DNA from: Acidimicrobiaceae bacterium
GTDB lineage: Bacteria; Actinomycetota; Acidimicrobiia; Acidimicrobiales; RAAP-2
DNA length: 63,353 bases
Assembly (NCBI GenBank): GCA_003151235.1
Contig: PLWZ01000051.1
Coordinates: 109,935 to 173,287 of the forward strand
Direction of reading: 5' to 3'
The notes beneath the pieces were generated by a model, which was given only the letters and a program-made list of their open reading frames with translations, had not been told where the DNA came from and made no database searches. The translations under genes and the position numbers were made by a program. Of the stretch, positions 8,469-16,538 are shown one piece after another; position 1 is the first letter of the stretch; each line of letters begins with the position of its first letter.

Positions 8469-9212
8469 TCAGCCCTTGTTGGCCCCGTGGGCCCGCACGA
8501 AGTCGTTGACCGCGTAGTACGCGTCGATCGACTCGCCGGCGTCGCCCCAGAAGCCTTCGAGCACGTCGTATTGGAGCACGCCGAGCGACGCATAGTGGTT
8601 GTTCACGTCGGTGATCTCGAGTTCGTTGCGCGCCGAGGGGATGAGGGTCGGGATCACCGAGAACACCTGGGCGTCGTAGCAGTAGACGCCGGTCACCGCG
8701 TACGCGCTCGGGGGCTCCTCGGGCTTCTCCAGGATCCGGACCACCCGGCCGTCCGGACCGATCTCGGGCACCCCCAGGTGCCGGAGGTGCTCGGGTCGCT
8801 CGACGGGGCTCAAGAGGATGCGGGCCCCGGTCGGCTCGGCCCGGAACGCGTTGACCATCGGCGCGATCGACCGTTCGATGACGTTGTCGGCCAGCATGAC
8901 GAGCACGGGCTCGTTCTCGGCGAAGCGCTCCGCCAGCCCGAGCGCCTGGGCGATGCCGCCCGGGCCGTCCTGGTATGCGTAGGAGAGCCGATCGAGGCCG
9001 ACGTCGTTGCCGTTGCCGAGAAGGCGCAGGAAGTCGCCGGCGTGCGCCCCGCCGGTCACCAGCATCACCTCGGTGATTCCCGCCTTGACCACGGCCTCGA
9101 TGGCCCACTGGATCATCGGTCTGTCGTAGATGGGCAGCAGGTGCTTGTTGGTGATCTGGGTCAGTGGGTGCAGACGAGAGCCGGTGCCACCGGCGAGGAC
9201 GACTCCCTTCAC
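8469..9212 (-). CDS. rmlA: Glucose-1-phosphate thymidylyltransferase-like nucleotidyltransferase (RmlA type)
   Basis: RmlA transfers dTMP from dTTP to glucose 1-phosphate, making dTDP-glucose, the entry point of dTDP-rhamnose synthesis. The 247-residue protein begins with MKGVVLAGGTGSRLHPLT and LLPIYDRPMI, the nucleotide-binding signature of the family, and contains the MLADNV, EKPEEPPS, and FWGDAGESIDAY motifs. It is the short form (about 240 rather than 290 residues), as in some actinobacterial and archaeal enzymes, so the sugar specificity is less certain than the fold. The start is GTG. rmlB and rmlD lie about 22 kb away and no rmlC is in the window. Confidence 0.85.
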   Translation of the reverse strand: MKGVVLAGGTGSRLHPLTQITNKHLLPIYDRPMIQWAIEAVVKAGITEVMLVTGGAHAGDFLRLLGNGNDVGLDRLSYAYQDGPGGIAQALGLAERFAENEPVLVMLADNVIERSIAPMVNAFRAEPTGARILLSPVERPEHLRHLGVPEIGPDGRVVRILEKPEEPPSAYAVTGVYCYDAQVFSVIPTLIPSARNELEITDVNNHYASLGVLQYDVLEGFWGDAGESIDAYYAVNDFVRAHGANKG

Positions 9213-9289
9213 GGTCGAACACCCTACCCAGGCCGGTATCGTCCCTGTTCATGAACTGGAAACGCCGTCGGAGAGAGAGGACCGAGCAC

Positions 9290-9697
9290 ATGCCCCGAGA
9301 GGTCGAACTCAGCGATGAGGAGTGGCGGGAGCGCCTGAGGCCCGAGCAGTTCGAGGTCCTCCGCAAGAGCGCCACCGAGCCCGCCTGGTCGGGCGATTTG
9401 CTCCACGTCGATTCGGAGGGAGTGTTCCGGTGCGCCGGCTGCGAGGCCGAGCTGTTCTCGACCGACAACAAGTTCGAGTCGGGCTCCGGATGGCCGAGTT
9501 TCGATCGGGCCATGAAAGACGGCACCATCGAGCAGCACACGGACCGGTCCTTCGGGATGGCCCGGACCGAGATCCTCTGCGCGCGCTGCGGCGGCCATCT
9601 CGGCCACGTCTTCAACGACGGGCCCACCGAGACTGGCGAGCGCTTCTGCGTCAACTCCCTGTCGCTGTCGTTCTCGCCGGAGGGCGACAAGAGCTAA
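9290..9697 (+). CDS. msrB: Peptide-methionine (R)-S-oxide reductase MsrB
   Basis: MsrB reduces the R epimer of methionine sulfoxide in proteins, using thioredoxin. The 135-residue protein has the catalytic cysteine in RFCVNS (C120), the zinc-binding CxxC pairs (C48/C51 and C97/C100), and the conserved GSGWPSF and GGHLGHVF motifs. The ATG at 9290 is preceded by a GAGAGAGG purine run (ending at 9280) at suitable spacing; an in-frame ATG at 9251 would add a basic 13-residue extension and is less likely. The gene diverges from rmlA with a short shared upstream region. Confidence 0.95.
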   Translation: MPREVELSDEEWRERLRPEQFEVLRKSATEPAWSGDLLHVDSEGVFRCAGCEAELFSTDNKFESGSGWPSFDRAMKDGTIEQHTDRSFGMARTEILCARCGGHLGHVFNDGPTETGERFCVNSLSLSFSPEGDKS

Positions 9698-9710
9698 CCG
9701 CGGCCGTCGG

Positions 9711-9938
9711 TCACCCCACGACGCGACGTTCGACGAGCTCGAACACCCACGCCAGCTCGAGCGCCGCGCGGGTGTCGCCTGTCCGAACAAGCGCCTGGTG
9801 GGCCAACGCGAGCCGCCCGCACACGTCGAACACCTCCTCGCGCGAGAGCTCGATGACGTCCCGGAAGCGGCGCTGTGCGGGCCCGGGCACCCCGGCCGGC
9901 CCTGGACCCGAGCGATCACGGGTGCACGCACGCTTCAC
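9711..9938 (-). CDS. Small uncharacterised protein coupled to ssb
   Basis: This 75-residue protein starts at a GTG that overlaps the ssb stop (GTGA at 9935-9938), which argues that it is really translated. The first 25 residues are basic and Pro/Gly-rich; the rest (FRDVIELSREEVFDVCGRLA onward) looks like two amphipathic helices with alternating Leu, Ala and charged residues. I do not recognise a family. Given the coupling it may bind or modulate the SSB, but this is a guess from position only. Confidence 0.6.
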   Translation of the reverse strand: MKRACTRDRSGPGPAGVPGPAQRRFRDVIELSREEVFDVCGRLALAHQALVRTGDTRAALELAWVFELVERRVVG

Positions 9939-10384
9939 CTGCGTGCTCGACGCGCCGGTGCACCCGCCTTGGCGTCGGGCCCGGTGACCACCGGCTCCTC
10001 GTGCTGGTCGTCGACATCGGTGCTCTTGCGCTCGGTCCGTTGCACCTCGGCGGTCGCGAAGCGGAGGCTCGGCCCGAGGTCGTCGGCGACCACCTCGACC
10101 TTGGATCGATGCTCACCCTCTTCGGTGTCCCACGTGCGGTGCTCGAGTCGCCCGGTCACGACCACGCGCATGCCCTTCACCAGACTGAGGGCCGCGTTCT
10201 CGGCCAGCTCGCGCCAGCACACGACGTCGAAGAACGATGTCGACTCCTCCCATTCCCGAGTGGTGCGGTCCTGCCACCGCCGGTTGACCGCGACGCCGAG
10301 TGACGTTGTCGCCTGGCCTTCGCGGGTGTATCTGATCTCGGGCTCCCGGGTGAGGTTGCCAATGAGGGTGATCGTGGTGGTCAT
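9935..10384 (-). CDS. ssb: Single-stranded DNA-binding protein (SSB paralogue type)
   Basis: The N-terminal 110 residues form the SSB OB-fold: ITLIGNLTREPEIRYTREG at the start, FFDVVCWRELAENAALSLVK in the middle and GMRVVVTGRLEHRTW after it. The 149-residue protein is short and its C-terminus is basic (APARRARR), lacking the acidic DDDxPF tip by which replicative SSBs recruit partner proteins. That suggests an accessory SsbB-like paralogue rather than the replisome SSB, which actinobacteria usually encode next to rpsF/rpsR. The ATG at 10384 is chosen because it begins the OB-fold directly. It is coupled to the small gene downstream. Confidence 0.9.
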   Translation of the reverse strand: MTTTITLIGNLTREPEIRYTREGQATTSLGVAVNRRWQDRTTREWEESTSFFDVVCWRELAENAALSLVKGMRVVVTGRLEHRTWDTEEGEHRSKVEVVADDLGPSLRFATAEVQRTERKSTDVDDQHEEPVVTGPDAKAGAPARRARR

Positions 10385-10493
10385 CTCGCTCCTGGGCTCG
10401 CCGCCGGCCCGCGGTCGGGCTCGGGCTCGATGAGCCTGGACCACCGACCTGGGCCGAAACCTCGCCGTCGACCTGGCTGGTCGGCTCCTCGGA

Positions 10494-11270
10494 CTACCCC
10501 CGCCCGACCACCAGGCGCAGTCCGGTGTCGAGCTCGTCGAGGTCGTTCAGGTAGCCGTATCGCTCCGCCCACGCTCCCGACGCCAGGTCCGCCTCGAGAC
10601 GGCGGAGCCCCCGCTCGACCGCTAACTGGTCGATGAGCGAGAACCCCGATGTCGCCCGGCGGACCCGGGGGTCCAAGAAGGCCTCGGGCCTTCTCCAGTA
10701 CGCCATGATGAAACCGTCGGTGCAGTCCCAGGGGATCGGGACGGTCACGACGTCGGTGGCCCCGATGCCGTCGGCCACCTCGGCGGCCGAGAACCCCGGG
10801 CGTCGATGGTCGAGCTGCGCTATCTCGGGGACGTAGTCCTCGACGATCCACTGCCTGTTGTGCACCTCGGGCTCGTAGGTGAACACCACCCGCAGCGGCG
10901 CGACCCGGCACAGCTCTGCGTAGCCCGCCCGACGGTCCACCCAGTGGTGGACCGTCAGCATGGCCATCACGGCATCGAATGCGTCGTCTCGGAACGGCAG
11001 CCGCTCCGCCACCGCGCGAATGGGCGGACCCACCTCGAACGATCGCTGGCCCATCATCGCCATCGAGGGATCGACCGCCACGACCGTCCGGTCGACCGGC
11101 TCGTACGAGCCGGCTCCCGCGCCGACGTTGAGTACGCTCTTCGCCCCGCCCAGGGCCTCGACAATCCTCGATGCGATACGCGGGTCGGGGTGCCGCTTGT
11201 CGGCATAGCCGACGCCGATGGCGTCGTAGGTTGGGCTCTCCGTCGATCCCGTTTGGGCTCCGTCGGGCAT
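10494..11270 (-). CDS. Class I SAM-dependent methyltransferase
   Basis: The protein (258 residues from the ATG at 11270; a TTG two codons earlier is possible) has a Rossmann-type methyltransferase fold. Motif I is VLNVGAGAGSYEPVD at about residue 47, followed by VVAVDPS (motif II acidic residue) and LPFRDDAFDAVMAMLTVHHW (motif IV region), typical of the methyltransferase-11 group. The C-terminal half is less conserved and contains VPIPWDCTDGFIMAYW, also found in ubiquinone/arsenite-type relatives. The substrate is unknown; there is no informative neighbour, as it lies between ssb and a divergent hydrolase. Confidence 0.82.
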   Translation of the reverse strand: MPDGAQTGSTESPTYDAIGVGYADKRHPDPRIASRIVEALGGAKSVLNVGAGAGSYEPVDRTVVAVDPSMAMMGQRSFEVGPPIRAVAERLPFRDDAFDAVMAMLTVHHWVDRRAGYAELCRVAPLRVVFTYEPEVHNRQWIVEDYVPEIAQLDHRRPGFSAAEVADGIGATDVVTVPIPWDCTDGFIMAYWRRPEAFLDPRVRRATSGFSLIDQLAVERGLRRLEADLASGAWAERYGYLNDLDELDTGLRLVVGRG

Positions 11271-11365
11271 CGTCAAAGTTCTAGCCCGCCCTCGACATGG
11301 GCGGTGCCGGACGTGACGCGGTCATGTTACCGTTCCGCGATCGCCAACCCAGGGGGTGCCCACCG

Positions 11366-12106
11366 GTGATCGAAGATCGAACCATCACGACCGACGAGGG
11401 CGAGTTGACCGTGGTGGTGAGCCATCCCGACGGAGATGGTCCGTTCCCGGTGGTGCTGTCCTTCCACCACGGTCCCGGACTCGACGACGGCTCCAGGCAG
11501 GCGATCCAGCGGATCAGCGACGCGGGCTACTACGTCATCTCGCCGGACCGCTACTACCGCCACGGGAAGCTCATAGTGATGGACATGCGCAAGATGGCGG
11601 CGCCCGACACCGACCCCAAGGAACGTGAGCGGGTCCAGGAGATCTTCATGGGGACGACCGACGACCACGTCGAGCGCGACGTCCAGGCGGTGCTCGGGTA
11701 CCTGAAGACGGACCCGGCGGCGCGCCCAGCCCCGATGGGCTGCATCGGTTACTGCATCGGCGCCCGTTCCGTGTTGCGGACGCTCGAGCACCACGGAGAC
11801 GTGTTCAGGGTGGGCATCCTCCTGCACCCCTCGTTCTGTGTGACCCAGGACGACGACTCCCCCCACAAGGTGACCGAGGGCTTCTCCGGCTACATCTACG
11901 TCGGAATCGGTTCCGAGGACCAGATGCAGTCGGCCGCCATGAACCAGCCGCTCAGCGACGCCGTCAACGCGCTGGGCGACCGGGGCAACGCCGAGGTCCA
12001 CGAAGGTGCCAACCACGGGTTCGCCGTCCCGGGCGGCGCCTACCACGAGGCCGCCGCCGCTCGCTCCTACGAGGCGCTATCGATGTTCGCGAAGGGGCTC
12101 GCCTGA
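11366..12106 (+). CDS. Dienelactone hydrolase family protein
   Basis: This 246-residue alpha/beta hydrolase resembles carboxymethylenebutenolidase: PFPVVLSFHHGPGLDDGSRQ at the oxyanion region, the nucleophile elbow GCIGYCIGARS with Cys in place of Ser, and the histidine in EGANHGFAVPGG near the C-terminus. Family members hydrolyse cyclic or linear esters; the natural substrate here is unknown. The GTG at 11366 is preceded by an AGGGGG ribosome site nine bases upstream and starts the conserved region; an earlier start at 11297 would add unconserved residues. It converges on the cell-wall-binding protein gene, with a terminator hairpin between. Confidence 0.85.
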   Translation: MIEDRTITTDEGELTVVVSHPDGDGPFPVVLSFHHGPGLDDGSRQAIQRISDAGYYVISPDRYYRHGKLIVMDMRKMAAPDTDPKERERVQEIFMGTTDDHVERDVQAVLGYLKTDPAARPAPMGCIGYCIGARSVLRTLEHHGDVFRVGILLHPSFCVTQDDDSPHKVTEGFSGYIYVGIGSEDQMQSAAMNQPLSDAVNALGDRGNAEVHEGANHGFAVPGGAYHEAAAARSYEALSMFAKGLA

Positions 12107-12170
12107 CGCAGATCGGGGTCGCTCTGGCCTCGAGACCCTTGCGACGCTTCAAGCCGCTGAGGTAGGGACG

Positions 12171-12202
12171 CGAGAAACGGGCCCCGAGGGGCCCGTTTCT
12201 CG
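12171..12202. terminator. Bidirectional intrinsic terminator between convergent genes
   Basis: A perfect 15-bp inverted repeat (arm CGAGAAACGGGCCCC) with a two-base centre lies between the hydrolase stop at 12106 and the cell-wall protein stop at 12225. It has no long T tract, as is usual for high-GC actinobacterial terminators. Its symmetry and location fit termination in both directions. Confidence 0.8.
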
Positions 12203-12224
12203 ATTCGACTGAGCTGACTGCCGG

Positions 12225-14444
12225 TTACCCGGCCGCGACCGCTCCCGCCATGGCAGTGAGCGTCGAGAAGAACAGCGCCAGCGAGCCACCGAGGGGCTGG
12301 ATGGTCTGGATGTTTCCGACCGCGCCGAGCCCGTCGATACCGGCGGCACTCCCCCCCTGGTTGAGGAAGCCGGTCAACGGCGCGCCCACGGTCGACGGGT
12401 TCTCGGTGAGGAGAAGCGGCGTCGTGTGGCCGTTGGCCGCCAAGACGGCGCCCGCCAAAGCGTCGGAGAAGAAGTCCCCGCGGGCAACCAGGATCACATG
12501 ACCCCAGGCGGTGCTCCAACCAAGTCCGGCATTGGACGTTGTCGACTGGAGCTCGAGGGTGGCGAGTTCCTGTGCCGTGTCGGTGGCGTCGGCCCCGGCG
12601 ACCCGGATGACCGAAATGCCCATTCCTTGGATTGATGTGACATCGGCGGCTGAAACGGCCAGTGTTCCACCGAGCACGATCACCTGCTGGATTCCCAACG
12701 CTGAAAGAGTGGTCTGCGCCTGGGTCGACAGGGCATTGGGATCGGTCAACACCATCGGGAACTGGTTGTTGAAGGCGAGCACGCTGGCCCCAGCAGCATC
12801 TTGGAAGCTCGCGCCCGTTGCCACGATCGCCGTGCGAAGTGCGCCGGAGGTGACGGGTGAGCTGGACTCGTTGCCCGCCGTGTTGTTGTACTGGCCCGAG
12901 TACGCCCCCGACAGGTTGAAGGAGTGCACGCTGCCGGCGCCCGGGAATGCGGCGATCTGCTGCGCAGTGTCGTACTGGGTCTGCCCGAACAGCGTCTGGA
13001 CGACGGCGATGTGGGAACCCGTCAGCGTTCCGGCGGACACACCGCCGCAGGTGTAGGCCGGGGTTGCGTTCACCTGGCTGATCGTGTTGGCGCTGATCGC
13101 CAGGGTCCCACCGACCACGTAGACCGAGGTGACGCCTTCATTCTGAAGGGCGGTCTGGGTCTCCGCGGAGAGGTTGGCCTGCGGCGTCAGCAGGATCCCG
13201 GTGCCCAAGTGGCCGGCCAGGTAGCTGGCAGCCAAGGCGTCGGGGAAGCTTTGATCGGTCGCGAGCACAACCGCGTGGCTAGCCGGGCAGTTCGACGGAG
13301 GCGGGTAGGAGGTCGCCATCTCGGCGATGGCCGTTGCGTCCGCGTCGGTACCGGCAATTGCCGGGCTCAGGGTCGGCGCAACGCCGAACACGACCAGGCC
13401 CGAGGCGACTCCTGTGACGGCCGAACCGCAGCCACTTCCGCCGCTCGTGATGACGACCGCAGCGGGACCGGTGATCCCACCCGAGGTGGCCACCGTGGCC
13501 CCGGTGATGGTGAAGATTCCAGCGGTGGCCGAAGGGGTCGTGATGAGAACCTGAAGGGATGTTCCGCCAATAATGGACGACGCGCCCACGACTGCACCGG
13601 TGCCACCGCTAAAGGTGGTGGTTCCGACTCCGGTGAAGGTGAAGGTGGTCGGGGTCAACGGCGTGGTGGCCGGAACGATGCACAGCGATCCGGTTACGGC
13701 CGCGGCCGAAACCTCGGTGATCACGATGTTGCTAATCGTCCCAGTCCCGCCGCCGTTGGTGACGGTCGCGACCGGGTTGTTAGCAGTCGCCGTGGCCGAC
13801 CGGGCTACAACCGAAGCGTCCGAGGGAGGCGAGGTGTTGCCCGTCGGAACGCCGGTCACGCTGAAGTAGGTGGTCGTCGTAGCTGAAGCCGTCGCGGCTG
13901 AGATGCCGATGTTGATCGTGCCGGGATCGGCGGCAGCGCCGACATTGTATGCGAGCAGCGAAATCGTGACCGTGAACGGCCCGGTGCCCCCGTTGTTGGT
14001 CACGTGCAGGACCATGACGTCCTTGAGGGAGGAGCAGGCGGGTGGATCCGACGCGGCCGTCGAAAAACTCGTGGTGAAGGTCGGGGCATTGGTGCCCGTG
14101 GCGTTGGCCGCGATGGGGCCCGTGTTGTTGAATCCAACGAAGTCCGAGGCACTGGTGGCGCAGTTGCCACTCGAGTGCGGTGCGACCTGGAGCGTGATCG
14201 TGTCGCCGGTCGTGACAGCGCTCGGGATCGAGAACGAGATGTTCGAACCAGCTTGGTTAACCGTGTTCGTCGCAAACGGAGCGTTCAGAGTCCCGACGGC
14301 GAAGCCCGATATGGCTGAGACACCGTCGGCCGCTGCGGCCGCTGGGGTGATGGCAAGAAAAAGGCCGCTGGCCGACGCCAACAGGGTGGCGAATCCAGCG
14401 GCAGCGATGCTGCGCAAACTGAAATGCACGGGGCGGAGTTTCAA
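12225..14444 (-). CDS. Secreted cell-wall-binding-repeat-2 (PF04122) protein
   Basis: This 739-residue protein begins with a signal peptide (basic MKLRPVHFSLRS, hydrophobic core, cleavage near AAAAADG at about 38-40). Residues 40-350 are Thr/Ser/Ala/Gly-rich with beta-strand-like repeats and paired cysteines. From about residue 355, three repeats of the putative cell wall binding type follow (for example DQSFPDALAASYLAG, VYVVGGTLAIS and VIVLGGTLAVS), which in clostridia and actinobacteria anchor proteins to wall polymers. The start is TTG, nine bases after a perfect AAGGAGG. It lies after ftsX but behind a hairpin, so it is probably a separate unit. It may be an abundant surface protein; its ligand is unknown. 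Confidence 0.88.
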   Translation of the reverse strand: MKLRPVHFSLRSIAAAGFATLLASASGLFLAITPAAAAADGVSAISGFAVGTLNAPFATNTVNQAGSNISFSIPSAVTTGDTITLQVAPHSSGNCATSASDFVGFNNTGPIAANATGTNAPTFTTSFSTAASDPPACSSLKDVMVLHVTNNGGTGPFTVTISLLAYNVGAAADPGTINIGISAATASATTTTYFSVTGVPTGNTSPPSDASVVARSATATANNPVATVTNGGGTGTISNIVITEVSAAAVTGSLCIVPATTPLTPTTFTFTGVGTTTFSGGTGAVVGASSIIGGTSLQVLITTPSATAGIFTITGATVATSGGITGPAAVVITSGGSGCGSAVTGVASGLVVFGVAPTLSPAIAGTDADATAIAEMATSYPPPSNCPASHAVVLATDQSFPDALAASYLAGHLGTGILLTPQANLSAETQTALQNEGVTSVYVVGGTLAISANTISQVNATPAYTCGGVSAGTLTGSHIAVVQTLFGQTQYDTAQQIAAFPGAGSVHSFNLSGAYSGQYNNTAGNESSSPVTSGALRTAIVATGASFQDAAGASVLAFNNQFPMVLTDPNALSTQAQTTLSALGIQQVIVLGGTLAVSAADVTSIQGMGISVIRVAGADATDTAQELATLELQSTTSNAGLGWSTAWGHVILVARGDFFSDALAGAVLAANGHTTPLLLTENPSTVGAPLTGFLNQGGSAAGIDGLGAVGNIQTIQPLGGSLALFFSTLTAMAGAVAAG

Positions 14445-14453
14445 TGGGGGGAG

Positions 14454-14460
14454 CCTCCTT
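14454..14460 (-). promoter_or_regulatory. Strong ribosome binding site fixing a TTG start
   Basis: On the minus strand AAGGAGG lies nine bases before the TTG at 14444. No ATG or GTG fits this site in frame, so the site decides the rare start codon and suggests high translation of the surface protein. Confidence 0.8.
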
Positions 14461-14594
14461 GAGTGGCTTGCGAGGAGCCGTTCCGATGCCGACGGCGGCG
14501 ACCTTGTTCTGGCCTACCCGGTACGTCTCCTGCGAAAACGCTAGGACTTTGGGTGGCCGGGGTCGTGGATGGTCGGACCCACCGCACCCAGTCG

Positions 14595-14621
14595 CAGCCG
14601 ACCACCGTCAGTGGTCGGCTG
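14595..14621 (-). terminator. Hairpin after ftsX
   Basis: An 11-bp perfect stem (CAGCCGACCAC with its complement) and a five-base loop begin just after the ftsX stop codon. No T tract follows. Probable terminator of the ftsE-ftsX unit. Confidence 0.65.
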
Positions 14622-14623
14622 GA

Positions 14624-15502
14624 TCAGACGTCGAGGAAGCGACGAATGGCGACGGCCGAGCCGACCGTGCCGATGAGCGCACCGATCACGATCACGATGG
14701 CGTCGGTGCCGAAGATCTCCCAACCGGTCAGGCGCATCTGGGCCAGCACGGAGGTCGAGTTGTTGCTCAGGCTGTTCAGCACCTCGTGCAGCCCGAAGAC
14801 GACGGAGGCGGCCACGATCGACCCCACCAGGCCCTGGACGAGGCCCTCGGACATGAACGGCAGGCGGATGAACCAGTTGGTCGCCCCGACCAGCTTCATG
14901 ACCGATACCTCGCGCCGTCGGGCGAAGATCGCCATTCGAATCGTGTTCAGGATCAGGACGCCGGCGGACAAGAGCAACACCAGCGCCACGGCGACGAACA
15001 CCCACTGCAAGACGGTGATCGTCTCTTCCATGGTGTGGATCTGTTGGAGCGGCGCTCCGACCTTGAGCACCCCTGGCTGACCCTTGAACCGGTTGACCAC
15101 GAACTGGGCGTCTTGAGGCTGATTGGGTGTGCACCGGTAGGACGCGGGGGTCGTCTTCGGCGTCAGCGCCGAGAACTCGGAGGTCGTGAGCAGCTTCTGG
15201 GCCTCGTGGTAGTCCGAAAGCTGGGAGTGGAAGCTGCACGCGTGCACATAGGGGAGCTGCGCCAGCTCGTTGCTGATCGCGTGGTTCTCCGACGGGCTCG
15301 AGGTTGGGTTCATCCACACCTCGACCTGGGTCCCCCGCTGCCACTCCACCTCGGCGTTGGCGGCCCCCTGCTTGAGCACCAGGGCGGCCCCGACCAGGGC
15401 CAGGGACACCGCCACCGTCAACACGGCGGCGACCGTCATCAGCCGGTTCCGCCAAAGGTTGGTCGCCGTCTCCCTGGCGATGTAGTCGGCGGAAAGGGGC
15501 AC
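14624..15502 (-). CDS. ftsX: Cell division protein FtsX (permease-like subunit)
   Basis: FtsX is the membrane partner of FtsE; the complex regulates peptidoglycan hydrolases at the septum. The 292-residue protein has an N-terminal transmembrane helix (after TATNLWRNRLMTVAAVLTVA), an extracytoplasmic domain of about 120 residues, and three C-terminal helices with the FtsX signature IFARRREVSVMKLVGATNWF. Length and topology match the family. The GTG at 15502 lies one base after the ftsE stop, so the genes are translationally coupled. smpB and an M23 peptidase, which often follow ftsX in actinobacteria, are absent; the next gene is the PF04122 surface protein. Confidence 0.94.
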   Translation of the reverse strand: MPLSADYIARETATNLWRNRLMTVAAVLTVAVSLALVGAALVLKQGAANAEVEWQRGTQVEVWMNPTSSPSENHAISNELAQLPYVHACSFHSQLSDYHEAQKLLTTSEFSALTPKTTPASYRCTPNQPQDAQFVVNRFKGQPGVLKVGAPLQQIHTMEETITVLQWVFVAVALVLLLSAGVLILNTIRMAIFARRREVSVMKLVGATNWFIRLPFMSEGLVQGLVGSIVAASVVFGLHEVLNSLSNNSTSVLAQMRLTGWEIFGTDAIVIVIGALIGTVGSAVAIRRFLDV

Positions 15503-15503
15503 T

Positions 15504-16238
15504 TCAGGAGGTCCGGCGGGCGCCGACTTCGGTCCGTGCAATGGACCCGCTGGTGGCGTCGATGCCGTACACACCCCGGGCCTGGTCGCGAACGATGGTG
15601 CCCTGGTCGAGCTCGACGACCCGGCGACGCATCCAGTCGACGAGCGCGGCGTCGTGGGTGGCGATCACGACAGTGGTGCCGGTCCGGTTGATCCGGTCGA
15701 GGAGGCGCATGATCCCTTGGCTGGTGGCGGGGTCGAGGTTCCCCGTCGGCTCGTCAGCCAGCAGGATCAGCGGGCGGTTCACGAACGCGCGAGCCACTGC
15801 GACGCGCTGCTGCTCGCCACCGGAGAGCTCGCTCGGCAGGTTGTCGCGCTTCTTGGCCAGACCGACCAGCTCGAGAACCTGTGGGACCTGGGTCTCGACG
15901 ACGTTCTTGGGCCGTCCGATGACCTCGAGAGCGAATGCGACGTTTTGGAAGACCGTCTTGTTGGGAAGAAGTCGATAGTCCTGGAAGACGCACCCGACGT
16001 TGCGTCGGAGATAGGGAACGCGCCACTTCGGCATGTGGATGATCTCGCGCCCGGCCACCCAGATCCGCCCGCGGTCCGGAAGCTCCTCACGCAGGAGCAT
16101 CCGTATGCAGGTGGTCTTTCCGGACCCTGACGGGCCGACCAGGAAGACGAACTCACCCTTTTGGATATCGAGGGAGACGTTCCGGACCGCGACGGTGCCG
16201 TTTTTGTAGACCTTTGTGACGTTGTCGAATCGAATCAT
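15504..16238 (-). CDS. ftsE: Cell division ATP-binding protein FtsE
   Basis: FtsE is the ABC ATPase of the FtsEX complex. The 244-residue protein has a Walker A motif (GPSGSGKTT), Q-loop, the signature LSGGEQQR, Walker B ([11 protein letters not shown]) and the H-loop histidine (VIATHD). It starts [14 protein letters not shown], a typical FtsE N-terminus. The C-terminal 25 residues extend slightly beyond the average. It precedes ftsX. In many actinobacteria prfB is the upstream neighbour, but here prfB is about 8 kb away across a glycan gene block. The 300 bp upstream are gene-free and may hold the promoter. Confidence 0.96.
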   Translation of the reverse strand: MIRFDNVTKVYKNGTVAVRNVSLDIQKGEFVFLVGPSGSGKTTCIRMLLREELPDRGRIWVAGREIIHMPKWRVPYLRRNVGCVFQDYRLLPNKTVFQNVAFALEVIGRPKNVVETQVPQVLELVGLAKKRDNLPSELSGGEQQRVAVARAFVNRPLILLADEPTGNLDPATSQGIMRLLDRINRTGTTVVIATHDAALVDWMRRRVVELDQGTIVRDQARGVYGIDATSGSIARTEVGARRTS

Positions 16239-16538
16239 GTGAAGGTCGCCGTCAGAACGAGTGAGACCGGTGCACTGGGCAGGTCATCGAACACAAAGGG
16301 CGGTCGAGCAGGCATCTGACTGGCCAAGCCTACCTAGTCGAGGTCGCCAGCGTGGGCAGGCCGAGCCGGGGCTCGGTGTTGCATCAACGCCTCGCGTTGA
16401 TGACAACCGCGGTGGCGGTCCCGACAACCCCCGATTGACCTGGGGTTTCTCGGAACCCTGTGGACACCGAACAGGTCATTGCAGTTTTTGTCAGAAAACG
16501 CGCGGGCCTGCAACAGAACCGCAGTCCGTGACTGCCGC
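16239..16538. other. Gene-free interval with several short hairpins
   Basis: No coding frame is convincing here. The interval lies upstream of ftsE and downstream of the GT-B gene on the same strand. It holds an inverted repeat with six-base arms at 16361-16376, a nine-base-arm hairpin with a three-base loop at 16382-16402 (arm CATCAACGC), and a weaker AACCCC/GGGGTT pair at about 16426-16447. These may terminate the GT-B transcript, and the rest probably holds the ftsE promoter. Confidence 0.5.
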
